DNA of 64,000 nt from Alteromonas sp. KUL42 (GTDB taxonomy: Bacteria > Pseudomonadota > Gammaproteobacteria > Enterobacterales > Alteromonadaceae). Each line of letters starts with the position of its first letter. Position 1 is the stretch's first letter. Position numbers and translations under genes: made by a program. Where the stretch lies: NCBI RefSeq assembly GCF_006538325.1, contig NZ_BJKK01000002.1, positions 372,001 through 436,000 of the forward strand, written 5' to 3'. This document shows, piece by piece, positions 17,430 through 26,006 of this stretch. The notes beneath the pieces are model-generated. The model was not told the DNA's origin. It was given only the letters and a program-made list of their open reading frames with translations, and searched no databases.

Positions 17430-19430
17430 ATGAAACTGACACAAGCACTAATTAATCAGGCCATGCAAGCGTTTAATGCTGGCCAATACGAGATTACTAT
17501 TTCTACACTTGCTGCTGTTTATCAGCAACATCCTATGGCCGAAATGCTATATGCCACGGCACTGGGGAAAACAGAACGCTTTCCTGAATCGTTTGATATT
17601 TTTCGACGTCTCCAAAAGCAATACCCTCAAAATACTGATGTCAGCTACAATTATGCGCTTTTACTAAAGGAATCTGGAAATCTTGACGATGCTGAAAAGC
17701 AATTGTCATTAGCCATAAAGTACAACCCACAATACCACGTTGCCCATCATGCGCTTGGTAATGTGCTTCTTGAACAGTCTCGTGTTGAAGATGCACAATC
17801 TGCATTTGAAAATGCTCTGCGTTGTAATCCACAAAGTGGACAGTACGCCCAAAGCTTATCTAAAAGTCTTTATTTACAAGGAAAGTGGCAAGAATTAATT
17901 ACTTTCCTGACGCGCGACAACCTACTGTACTTAGATGTCATGTTGGCGGAGTTATATGTAGAAGCATGTTACCGAGTTCATGCACGAAATACGCTTTACC
18001 AACAAAAAACGAAATTATCTCAAACCTTTTTGTCATCATATTCGATTCATTATTTTTTGGCGCTTTCCGAGCTAGAATCAAAACGTTATGGTAGTGCAAA
18101 AGCGCTAACAAATACGGCGTTGTCGCTTGCAAGTGACGAAGAACAGAAAGAAGAAATGTCGACGTATGCGGCGTATATCGACTGGCTTGCGTTACCAAGT
18201 GATTCTCATTTTGCTGCGTTAGAAACTAAATTAGCGAAGACCAATAATACGCAGCTTTTAGAACTTGCATTTAATTTGTATGAAAATCGTCGTGATACAA
18301 AACAAGCACAACAATTTTTAGATAAGCTTTCGCAGCAGTGTAATCACTCTACTAGTCCAAATAGTTTGGCTCAGTTGTCATTAAAAGAAGCCCAAATCCA
18401 CTTTGCTAATGATGATATTGATAGGGGAATAAAAGCACTTGATGTCTCGCTTGAGGCTTCGCCATTTAGCTTACCGCACCTATATCAAAAAATTAGATTG
18501 TTAGATAAACAACAGCGCTTTGAAGAGGCTGAAGATATTATATTGTCTGTTGCAAATGCAACATCACAGTACAGAACAGACAAATTTTCAGACCTCAATG
18601 GGGGTATTGAATTAGGTTCATTTGGCATAGCTCCTGTTCAAGCAGACATTACCTCGACCAATGACACTGAGATGCTATTCATCGTTGGTTTTCCTCGCTC
18701 TGGCACAACACTAATTGAGAATATGTTGTTAAAGCAGGGCAACGTGACTTTGTTAGAGGAAACAGATTCTGCCGCTACATTTTGTCAGCAACTTCAAGAA
18801 GGAGGTATGATAGAGGCTCATACCGGTAGCCTTAAAGTATCTGTTGATGAAGAAGACGAAAGTACGGCAATTGCGAAATTAAATAGCTTAGCTGATGACT
18901 ATCTTAATCACTTAAAAGCATATGCGCCCACTATCTCAAGTGGAACGCTCATTGTCGATAAAATGCCATTGAACTTTCCCTATTTACCGGCAATGTTAAC
19001 CTTGTTTCCAAAGGCTAAAGTGCTGTGTTGTGTTAGGCATCCAAAAGCCGTCGCACTTAGTTGTTTGCAATTCGAAGAGATAAACTTGTACTCGGTGGAT
19101 ACGTTCGCTGAAGCCTACGACAAGGTTTTTTCATGTTGGAAAAAACTGCAGCCAGTGCTGGGAACGCGCGCGATGACCATGAAATATGAAACCTTGGTAT
19201 CTGAGCCTGAAAGTACGCTAGAAGCTCTACTGCAATATGTGGGTTTGTCTAAAAGGGAAGGTGGCGTTGAGCAAAGTGAAAATACTAGTTTGATCCAAAC
19301 ACCTAGCTATTTTCAGGTCAATCAACCAATCTACACGTCGTCGGTTCAGAAGTTTGAAAACTACCCAAGGCTTTTTGAGCATTCCTCTGAATTATTGGCA
19401 CACTGGCAACAGTATTGGGGGTACGCTTAA
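17430..19430 (+). CDS. TPR-repeat sulfotransferase
   Basis: This 666-residue two-part protein has tetratricopeptide-like helical repeats from ~1-380 (e.g. TDVSYNYALLLKESGNLDDAEKQ-type units). A sulfotransferase domain begins at ~415 with the PAPS 5'-phosphosulfate loop GFPRSGTTLIE at 420-430. The 3'-phosphate region CCVRHPKAVALSCLQ (~535-549) follows, and the C-terminal half ends as in the tyrosylprotein-sulfotransferase-like Sulfotransfer_3 group. It would transfer sulfate from PAPS to a protein or glycan held by the TPR part. There is no signal peptide, so a cytosolic location is likely. It is divergent from the response regulator; the substrate is unknown. Confidence 0.85.
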   Translation: MKLTQALINQAMQAFNAGQYEITISTLAAVYQQHPMAEMLYATALGKTERFPESFDIFRRLQKQYPQNTDVSYNYALLLKESGNLDDAEKQLSLAIKYNPQYHVAHHALGNVLLEQSRVEDAQSAFENALRCNPQSGQYAQSLSKSLYLQGKWQELITFLTRDNLLYLDVMLAELYVEACYRVHARNTLYQQKTKLSQTFLSSYSIHYFLALSELESKRYGSAKALTNTALSLASDEEQKEEMSTYAAYIDWLALPSDSHFAALETKLAKTNNTQLLELAFNLYENRRDTKQAQQFLDKLSQQCNHSTSPNSLAQLSLKEAQIHFANDDIDRGIKALDVSLEASPFSLPHLYQKIRLLDKQQRFEEAEDIILSVANATSQYRTDKFSDLNGGIELGSFGIAPVQADITSTNDTEMLFIVGFPRSGTTLIENMLLKQGNVTLLEETDSAATFCQQLQEGGMIEAHTGSLKVSVDEEDESTAIAKLNSLADDYLNHLKAYAPTISSGTLIVDKMPLNFPYLPAMLTLFPKAKVLCCVRHPKAVALSCLQFEEINLYSVDTFAEAYDKVFSCWKKLQPVLGTRAMTMKYETLVSEPESTLEALLQYVGLSKREGGVEQSENTSLIQTPSYFQVNQPIYTSSVQKFENYPRLFEHSSELLAHWQQYWGYA

Positions 19431-19444
19431 ACGTTAAGCGTACC
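19420..19444. terminator. Hairpin between convergent genes
   Basis: Perfect 11-base arms GGTACGCTTAA and TTAAGCGTACC around ACG overlap the sulfotransferase stop codon and precede the end of the convergent DUF2891 gene by about 20 bases. No T-run follows on either strand, so termination strength is uncertain. Confidence 0.45.
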
Positions 19445-19464
19445 GTGTTGGTATTATCAGTAAA

Positions 19465-20589
19465 CTATTGAATACCGCGCTGGGTTTCTAAGTAGCTGGC
19501 AAAACTACCCAACCAGTGACTACCCATGTAATGCATGTCACCAATGACGGCATGCAAACCGGCGCTACGGTGTTGTTCAAATGACGCTTTCAATGTGTCT
19601 TGGCGCTTATCATCTTTTGGAAGTGCCCGCATAATACCTTCTATCATCCATGCTCGACTGATATTAAGCCCATCTAAATGAGCGAGTTTACCATCAGATT
19701 TATCGGTAACAGTAGCTGGCGCCAACCAATGTTCTTTATTGCCAGTTAATTGAGGGAAAAAGGCGGTTAACCAGGTTGCGAATTCAGATTGTGTCATTAT
19801 TCTGCGCATCAAATCTGCTTCAGCTAGACAGGGTGATAAAAAGTCCTGACCTGAGGGTTCATAGGCCAGAGGACACTGTGTATCACCTGAATAATATTTA
19901 TTTATTCTTCCAGTCAATATTTGTTCGAATTCTACATTCTTTGCCTCTCGTGCCCAATCTAGCATCAATCCAAATGCGAAGGCTGTCTGACTGTGCTCTC
20001 CTGTGCGGATAGGATAGGCCAATTTGGGGAGCCAAATGCTAATTCGCTCTACAATTGCGGTTTCTAGTGGTGTGAGGACTTCTAGCCACTTTTCGGCTTC
20101 AGGAAAGGTCGCGGTACGCAACTCTGCGGTGAGTTGTAAAAACCAAGCCAGACCATAAGGTCTTTCAAAAGATGCGTTATTCTCGCGCAGTAAGCTAGTT
20201 AGTTCACCATCAATATTCTCTTTTGTGAAACTTAGCGCAAGTCGGCTGATTATACGCTCTCGGTCTACGTTGTTCTGCGCGGTATTAAGCATTCTTACTA
20301 GTAACCAATGACCGTGCACCGATGAGTGCCAATCGAGGCATCCATAAAAGGCTGGGTATAGCTTATCTGGTGTTTTTACATCAGAAGCATCATTCATCAT
20401 GTGTTTCACTACATTCGGATAGGTTTGATGTATGCATTGCAGCGCCAAGTTAGCAAAGACCTTCTCATAGATCGCGGTGCCATTTGCACGCTTAGTAGTA
20501 GGTAAAACGGTATTGGCTTGTGAAGTTGCGTTGGTAAAAAACAGGATAGCGATGACCGGTAGCAAAGTGTTTTGGATTTTAGAAAACAT
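19465..20589 (-). CDS. DUF2891 domain-containing exported protein
   Basis: A 374-residue protein with a signal peptide (LLPVIAILFFTNATSQAN, ~9-26). The DUF2891 signature FYGCLDWHSSVHGHW lies at 81-95, with further family blocks SFERPYGLAWFLQLTAELRT and EPSGQDFLSPCLAEADLM. The His- and Trp-rich signature looks like the active groove of an alpha/alpha-toroid, but no activity is established for the family. It is monocistronic and convergent with the sulfotransferase gene. Confidence 0.87.
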   Translation of the reverse strand: MFSKIQNTLLPVIAILFFTNATSQANTVLPTTKRANGTAIYEKVFANLALQCIHQTYPNVVKHMMNDASDVKTPDKLYPAFYGCLDWHSSVHGHWLLVRMLNTAQNNVDRERIISRLALSFTKENIDGELTSLLRENNASFERPYGLAWFLQLTAELRTATFPEAEKWLEVLTPLETAIVERISIWLPKLAYPIRTGEHSQTAFAFGLMLDWAREAKNVEFEQILTGRINKYYSGDTQCPLAYEPSGQDFLSPCLAEADLMRRIMTQSEFATWLTAFFPQLTGNKEHWLAPATVTDKSDGKLAHLDGLNISRAWMIEGIMRALPKDDKRQDTLKASFEQHRSAGLHAVIGDMHYMGSHWLGSFASYLETQRGIQ

Positions 20590-20964
20590 GTCTAGTGCCC
20601 GTTGTTATTGTTTTACCACTACAATACAGGGGGTGTTAATGAAGATAAACAGGCTATAGTAATGATATGTGTACTTTTAATACTATATTCAACATAAAGG
20701 AACTTTTTGCTATGAAGTGTTGGAAGTATCATGATAACTTCATGAAGCGTTTATTGATTCACAATTACCTAAGACGTTAGTAATGTTGTTTTGGTGCCTT
20801 TATGAAGCGCATTACAAATACTGTTGCGGCATAAAGTAAGATGGTGAATACATAAATCCAACAATAGAATAATAAAACTGTGGTTCCCCATTTTTCGATA
20901 CTTTACGACGGCTGAAGTTCGCGGGAAACAACGCAGTTAGGCCAAAACAACAAGGTCTGATATT
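20590..20964. other. Intergenic region between divergent DUF2891 and GGDEF-EAL genes
   Basis: 375 AT-rich bases. CATGA-type motifs recur (ATCATGATAACTTCATGAAG at 20730-20749). One 22-codon ORF (20712-20780) lacks a ribosome site and family likeness. Both divergent promoters must lie here; none is clear enough to place. Confidence 0.4.
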
Positions 20965-23310
20965 TTGCAGAGTAATACAGAATTAAAGCATGACGCACTC
21001 ACTATTGTTTCTGAGTACGCGATGCAGCTTATGACGATGATGGATGATCAGAAAATTTTCTGGTACCTCGCCAATGAAGTCATTACAAAGCTCGGTTTTG
21101 AAGAGTCCGTCATTTATACCAAAAATGGCGACAAGCTTATACAACGGGCTGCGACGTCAAATAAAATCGAAAAAAATCAACATATTACTAATTTGCTCGT
21201 CCTTGAAGTCGGTCAAGGCGTGGTGGGCAAAGCCGCAAAGCTTCAAACACCCTTAAATATCAAAGATACAAGAAAAGAGCCCGGCTACATTGTAGATGAT
21301 GCTGCGCGTTTGTCTGAGTTAGCGGTACCTATTATCTTTGAAGGTGAAGTACTTGGCGTTATTGATTCAGAACACACGGATACTCATTTTTTTACGGACG
21401 AGCACGTTAAAATACTGAGCCTTTTGGCCAACTTAACGGCCAACAAAATAATCAGTAATCGAGCGCACTCGCAATTACAGAAAACCGTAGAGAAGTTGGA
21501 GTACAGCGGGAAAATACAAAACATATTATTTTCTATTGCCGAGCTGATTTTTAAAACCAATGATCTCGAAACATTTTTCAAAAAGCTGCATGTAATTTTA
21601 GGGCAGCTTACTTTCACCAAGAATTTTATTGTAGCGCTGAGATACAACGGCGAAATGCATTACTCAATTCCCTTTGCCGTGGATGAAAAGGACGATATTC
21701 ACGGTGTAGCGAATTTAGAGATCATTCCTGAAAAGCTGTCTCTCATTACCCATATCTTAATGAACAAAAAATCAGTTCTACTCAACGGCAGTAAGTTTGA
21801 TGAGTATGTTTCTGAGCACAATATAAAGATTGTCGGTTCAGCGCCGGTTTCTTGGCTAGGTGTGCCGTTCGGTGAAGGGAATATTGAAGGAACGGTAATT
21901 GTTCAGTGTTACGACGACAGTTACCAGTTCTCCCAAAAAGATTTGCAGCTACTCGACTTCGTCGCAAGGCATGTTTGCAATGCGGTTGAACGCTTGGAAG
22001 CGCGTCAGCAAATGCATTATTTGGCGCTACATGACTCGTTAACAGGGTTAGCCAACCGTTCACTTTTTACCAATCAATTGAAAAAAGCCATACAGCATGC
22101 AAAGCGCTACCCCAATAGAACCTTTACGTTGATGTATCTTGATCTTGATGGCTTTAAGGAAGTGAATGACAGTTATGGCCATCACGCGGGTGATATTTTA
22201 CTGAAATGTATTGCACAGCGGCTTACCTCAGAGGTGCGTGATGCTGACACCATAAGTCGACTTGGTGGCGATGAATTTGCCGTTTTGTTGTTTAATGTTG
22301 ACAATAAAGAGGCCATTTATCGCACCGCGAATCGCATTCTTGAAGTGATCAATTTGCCCCTTGATATTCTTGGACACAAGGTACGAGTCTCAAGCAGTAT
22401 TGGTGTGGTGTCTAGCGAGGGGCAGGAATATGAAGTGAATCAGGCGTTATCGCACGCCGATGAAGCTATGTACATAGCAAAGTCCTTGGGCAAAAACCAA
22501 GTTTTTTATTACGACGATAAAGAGGCTAAACACTTCGTTTTTTCTCCTACTTTTCCTCATCATTTCACTCAGTCATTGGAAAATGACCATTTTGCGTTAT
22601 ACGGGCAACCCATTTTAGATCTCAAACGCAATGCGATCATTGGTGTAGAAGTACTGGTTCGTTGGTTTCATCCCGAACAGGGCTTACTTATGCCTGACAA
22701 GTTTATCGATAATATCAGTGACTCAATACTTATAGAGAAATTGGATAGTTACATTTTCGAAAAGGTATGGCAGTTACTGAAGGATTATCGAGACTATCTG
22801 CCGGATAGTTTTAAGATTAACGTAAATATGTCGGCAAGAGGATTTGTTTCTAACCAGATAAAAGCGCAGCTAACACAGCGCGTTAATGATGCGCCGTTTT
22901 TGGCTAAACACATTTGCCTTGAAATCACAGAGCAATCGATTACTGACAATGTGGAAGCAACACAACAAAATATTATCGATTTTCAAGCGCTTGGGTTAAC
23001 TATTGCACTGGATGATTTTGGCACAGGTTACTCAAGTTTAAATTATCTGCACAAATACAACTTTGATTCACTGAAGATAGACCGGTCGTTTGTCAGTGCT
23101 TATCAGCCTGGCTGCAGTAGCTCCATTATATTAGAATCAATCATTAACTTAGCTAACTCATTGGGGATCACGGTTGTTGCAGAAGGTATAGAAACCAAAC
23201 CTCAGCTGACAACAGTAGCAACGCTGGGGTGTCAAATGGGACAAGGGTATTACATAGGAAAACCCATGCCCATTTCAGAGTTATTGACAGAGTGTCTTTC
23301 TAAAGGTTAA
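20965..23310 (+). CDS. GAF-GAF-GGDEF-EAL cyclic-di-GMP protein
   Basis: A 781-residue soluble protein. A first GAF domain (~10-165) includes VGQGVVGKAAKLQTPLNI and DEHVKILSLLANLTANKI; a second GAF-like domain spans ~185-345. A GGDEF domain carries GGDEF at 434-438 with inhibition site RDAD at 425-428. The EAL domain starts with EVL at 562-564 and keeps the metal and catalytic blocks DDFGTGYSSL (from 683) and KIDRSF. Both cyclase and phosphodiesterase motifs look intact, so it could work either way under GAF control. The start is TTG with AAGG about 9 bases upstream; no in-frame ATG lies earlier than residue 19. The gene stands alone. Confidence 0.93.
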   Translation: MQSNTELKHDALTIVSEYAMQLMTMMDDQKIFWYLANEVITKLGFEESVIYTKNGDKLIQRAATSNKIEKNQHITNLLVLEVGQGVVGKAAKLQTPLNIKDTRKEPGYIVDDAARLSELAVPIIFEGEVLGVIDSEHTDTHFFTDEHVKILSLLANLTANKIISNRAHSQLQKTVEKLEYSGKIQNILFSIAELIFKTNDLETFFKKLHVILGQLTFTKNFIVALRYNGEMHYSIPFAVDEKDDIHGVANLEIIPEKLSLITHILMNKKSVLLNGSKFDEYVSEHNIKIVGSAPVSWLGVPFGEGNIEGTVIVQCYDDSYQFSQKDLQLLDFVARHVCNAVERLEARQQMHYLALHDSLTGLANRSLFTNQLKKAIQHAKRYPNRTFTLMYLDLDGFKEVNDSYGHHAGDILLKCIAQRLTSEVRDADTISRLGGDEFAVLLFNVDNKEAIYRTANRILEVINLPLDILGHKVRVSSSIGVVSSEGQEYEVNQALSHADEAMYIAKSLGKNQVFYYDDKEAKHFVFSPTFPHHFTQSLENDHFALYGQPILDLKRNAIIGVEVLVRWFHPEQGLLMPDKFIDNISDSILIEKLDSYIFEKVWQLLKDYRDYLPDSFKINVNMSARGFVSNQIKAQLTQRVNDAPFLAKHICLEITEQSITDNVEATQQNIIDFQALGLTIALDDFGTGYSSLNYLHKYNFDSLKIDRSFVSAYQPGCSSSIILESIINLANSLGITVVAEGIETKPQLTTVATLGCQMGQGYYIGKPMPISELLTECLSKG

Positions 23311-23368
23311 TGCATTCGTAAGCGTTGTGTACGTATTGTGTATACATTAACCTTGAATACTTTCGCTA

Positions 23369-24415
23369 TTATGCAATATTAAAGTGCAATAATGCTTGGT
23401 CAGCTATGTCGGTATTTCCTATTTCTTTTTCTACCCAAGCGGAGTTGTAATAGGTTTCAGAATACCTTTCTCCGCTATCACACATTAAGGTAACAATAGA
23501 GCCACACTGATTGTTGTCAGCAAGTCTCTGAGCAATTTGTAATGCGCCCCACAAATTAGTGCCGGTTGATGGACCTGCTTTAATGCCCATTTGCGTGTTA
23601 AGCCAACGCATGGTAGCAATACTGGCGGTATCGGGTACGCGCATCATTTCGTCTATTACGTCTCGCTGAAAAGACGCTTCAACTTTTGGCCTGCCAATAC
23701 CTTCTATACGACTGCCACGGTGTCCGACAAGACCGTTGTCTTTTTGCTGGTAACTGTCAAAAAATACACTGTGTTCAGGATCAACAACCAACAATTTGGT
23801 ATTTAAGCCTTTGTATCGAATATAGCGGCCAATAGTAGCAGATGTGCCACCTGTCCCTGCGCTCATTACAATAGTGTGAGGTTCCGGGTGAGGCTCAGCT
23901 TCCATTTGCTTAAAAATACTCTCAGCAATATTGTTGTTACCTCGCCAATCAGTTGCTCGCTCGGCGTAAAGAAACTGATCCATAAAGTAGCCATTTAACT
24001 CTTGAGCTATGCGCTCAGATTCCGCATGCATCTGTGTTGGACAATCGACAAAGTGACATTTACCGCCGTATTTTTCAATCAGTGCAATTTTGCTTTGTGC
24101 TGTAGTACGAGGCATAACAGCCACAAAAGGCACGCCAATCATTCGAGCAAAGTAAGCTTCTGAAACCGCTGTACTACCAGAGGAGGCCTCTACAATAACA
24201 GTACCCTCTTGTATTTTTCCGTTGCATAGTGCGTAAAGAAACAAGGAACGCGCCAAACGGTGTTTTAGACTGCCAGTAGGGTGAGTACTTTCATCTTTTA
24301 AATAGATGTCGACACCGGAAATGGTTAATGGCTCCAGTTTTATAAGGTGTGTGTCAGCAGAACGTTGATAGTCTGCATTGATAATTTTTATCGCGTTTTT
24401 TACCCAATCTGACAT
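23369..24415 (-). CDS. PLP-dependent cysteine synthase-family protein (Cds1-like cysteine desulfhydrase)
   Basis: A 348-residue fold-type II PLP enzyme. The Schiff-base Lys51 lies in [14 protein letters not shown]; the substrate loop [15 protein letters not shown] (~76-90) and the phosphate-binding loop [12 protein letters not shown] (~185) are clear. The C-terminal block [17 protein letters not shown] matches mycobacterial Cds1, which releases sulfide and pyruvate from cysteine, better than CysK. There is no regulatory CBS domain. A desulfhydrase role is inferred from this likeness; cysteine or cystathionine synthesis remains possible. It is convergent with the GGDEF-EAL gene and divergent from the phosphatase-family gene. 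Confidence 0.87.
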   Translation of the reverse strand: MSDWVKNAIKIINADYQRSADTHLIKLEPLTISGVDIYLKDESTHPTGSLKHRLARSLFLYALCNGKIQEGTVIVEASSGSTAVSEAYFARMIGVPFVAVMPRTTAQSKIALIEKYGGKCHFVDCPTQMHAESERIAQELNGYFMDQFLYAERATDWRGNNNIAESIFKQMEAEPHPEPHTIVMSAGTGGTSATIGRYIRYKGLNTKLLVVDPEHSVFFDSYQQKDNGLVGHRGSRIEGIGRPKVEASFQRDVIDEMMRVPDTASIATMRWLNTQMGIKAGPSTGTNLWGALQIAQRLADNNQCGSIVTLMCDSGERYSETYYNSAWVEKEIGNTDIADQALLHFNIA

Positions 24416-24636
24416 GCGAAGCTCCTTTCTATCGTGGCAGTTACAATAGCACTGTGTTGTGAGTATAAAAGTGCGACTCTGCTATGTACTTTGCCGTTGG
24501 GTGAAAAAAAATTCTAGAAATTTAGTTTTTGTTGGTTTTATTTTGCTTTATTTGGCGCTTCATAAGTTTGTTTAACTGATTTGCCATTACATTACTGGCT
24601 CAGTGTAGTTGAGATTTTCAGAAAGGCGGGGGGATA

Positions 24637-25878
24637 ATGTTTACTGAAAAAGTTTTGGTGACCTATAAAATCTTGGTAAGGTTAGCCGTCTTCAATTTTT
24701 ACGAGAACCTCATGAAATTCAGTCTTGTATGTTTTGTCCTCATTATTTTACCCAATGTATTGGCTGCACAGACGCTAAAGGTCGCCACATTTAATGCCAG
24801 TATGGAGGCAAATAATTATGCCTCTTTGGGTATGCAACCAAGTATTGAAGTACTACCCAAAGTATTGAGTACTGGAGATAACCCGCAAGTTAAAAACATC
24901 GCTGAAATTATTCAGCGTGTAAATCCAGATATCATCTTACTCAATGAGTTTGACTATATTGAAGATAAGAGCAAAGGTGTTAACGCCTTCGTTAAAAACT
25001 ACCTTCAAGTATCTCAGTCGGGTCAAGCCCCTGTTGATTACCCGTATACTTTCATTGCGCCTGTTAATACGGGGTTTGCTACGCCATTTGATTTAGATAA
25101 TAACGGCAAGTTTGAGCAATATGGCAGTGATGCAATGGGATTTGGCTTTTATTATGGGCAATATGCCATGGTGTTGTTATCTAAATATCCCATCGACACT
25201 GAGAACGTTCGCACCTTTCAGCATTTTAAATGGCGTGATATGCCTAGCCATCTAAAAACCTCTTATCCCGATGGGCGGCCTTGGTATGACGAAGATGAAT
25301 GGAATGCCCTTCGACTAAGTTCAAAGTCACATTGGGATGTTCCCATCGAGGTAAATGGGCATACGGTACACATTTTGGCTATGCACCCAACACCGCCTAG
25401 TTTTGATGGTGAGGAAGACAGAAATGGCAAGAAAAATGCTGATGAAATACGTTTTATGGCTGACTATCTTACCCCCGAGAAGGGAGCATATATTTATGAT
25501 GATAACGAAGAGCTTGCCAGCCTAGAGCCACAGACGCGCTTTGTTCTCGTTGGCGACTTTAATGCTGCAGATATTGGCGACAAATACAGAGAAGGTGTTA
25601 TTGAGCAATTGACGGAAAGCCCACTCGTTAACAATTCTGTGATTCCAATGAGTAAGGGCGGTGCTGAGGCTTTTGAGGAAGTCTACAGCGATCGCTATAC
25701 TGCTTATTGGGGGGCGAGAGCTGATTACGTATTACCTTCAACTTATGGTTTTGAAGTAAAAGCATCAGGTGTGTTTTGGCCACATAAAGACAGTGATCTT
25801 TATCGTCTGGTTGAAGATAGAAATGCCAGCTCTGATCACAGATTAGTTTGGGTTTCTTTGATGTTGGCCGATAACTAG
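24637..25878 (+). CDS. Exported endonuclease/exonuclease/phosphatase-family protein
   Basis: The EEP (DNase I-like) fold is read from KVATFNASMEANN near the N-terminus, ILLNEFDYI (metal-binding Glu), ILAMHPTPPSF, FVLVGDFNAADIGD and the terminal SSDHRLVWVSL with its catalytic Asp-His. The start at 24637 is taken because a purine-rich site (AGGCGGGGGGATA) precedes it. An in-frame ATG at 24712 would place a clean signal peptide (MKFSLVCFVLIILPNVLAA) at the very N-terminus and may be the true start (388 instead of 413 residues). Export to the periplasm or outside is therefore likely. The substrate (nucleic acid, phosphoester or lipid) is unknown. Confidence 0.87.
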   Translation: MFTEKVLVTYKILVRLAVFNFYENLMKFSLVCFVLIILPNVLAAQTLKVATFNASMEANNYASLGMQPSIEVLPKVLSTGDNPQVKNIAEIIQRVNPDIILLNEFDYIEDKSKGVNAFVKNYLQVSQSGQAPVDYPYTFIAPVNTGFATPFDLDNNGKFEQYGSDAMGFGFYYGQYAMVLLSKYPIDTENVRTFQHFKWRDMPSHLKTSYPDGRPWYDEDEWNALRLSSKSHWDVPIEVNGHTVHILAMHPTPPSFDGEEDRNGKKNADEIRFMADYLTPEKGAYIYDDNEELASLEPQTRFVLVGDFNAADIGDKYREGVIEQLTESPLVNNSVIPMSKGGAEAFEEVYSDRYTAYWGARADYVLPSTYGFEVKASGVFWPHKDSDLYRLVEDRNASSDHRLVWVSLMLADN

Positions 25879-25910
25879 ATATTAAGGTGCGATAATGTAT
25901 CGCTTAATAT
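25879..25910 (+). terminator. Hairpin after the EEP-family gene
   Basis: A two-part stem: ATATTAA (25879-25885) with TTAATAT (25904-25910), and GCGATA (25889-25894) with TATCGC (25898-25903), immediately after the stop codon. A short T-rich stretch follows. It is probably a terminator, of moderate quality. Confidence 0.45.
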
Positions 25911-26006
25911 TGTGTTTATCGTTATATTTAATGGGATGGCAACTTTTGATTAAGCCATCCTTAGCGGTATTATCGAATATGTCTAAGCTGTTGGAATGAG
26001 AAGCAC

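Noticed and set aside
20712-20780. A 22-codon ORF (MKCWKYHDNF...)
   Set aside because: No ribosome site, no hydrophobic or domain pattern; chance ORF in an AT-rich gap.
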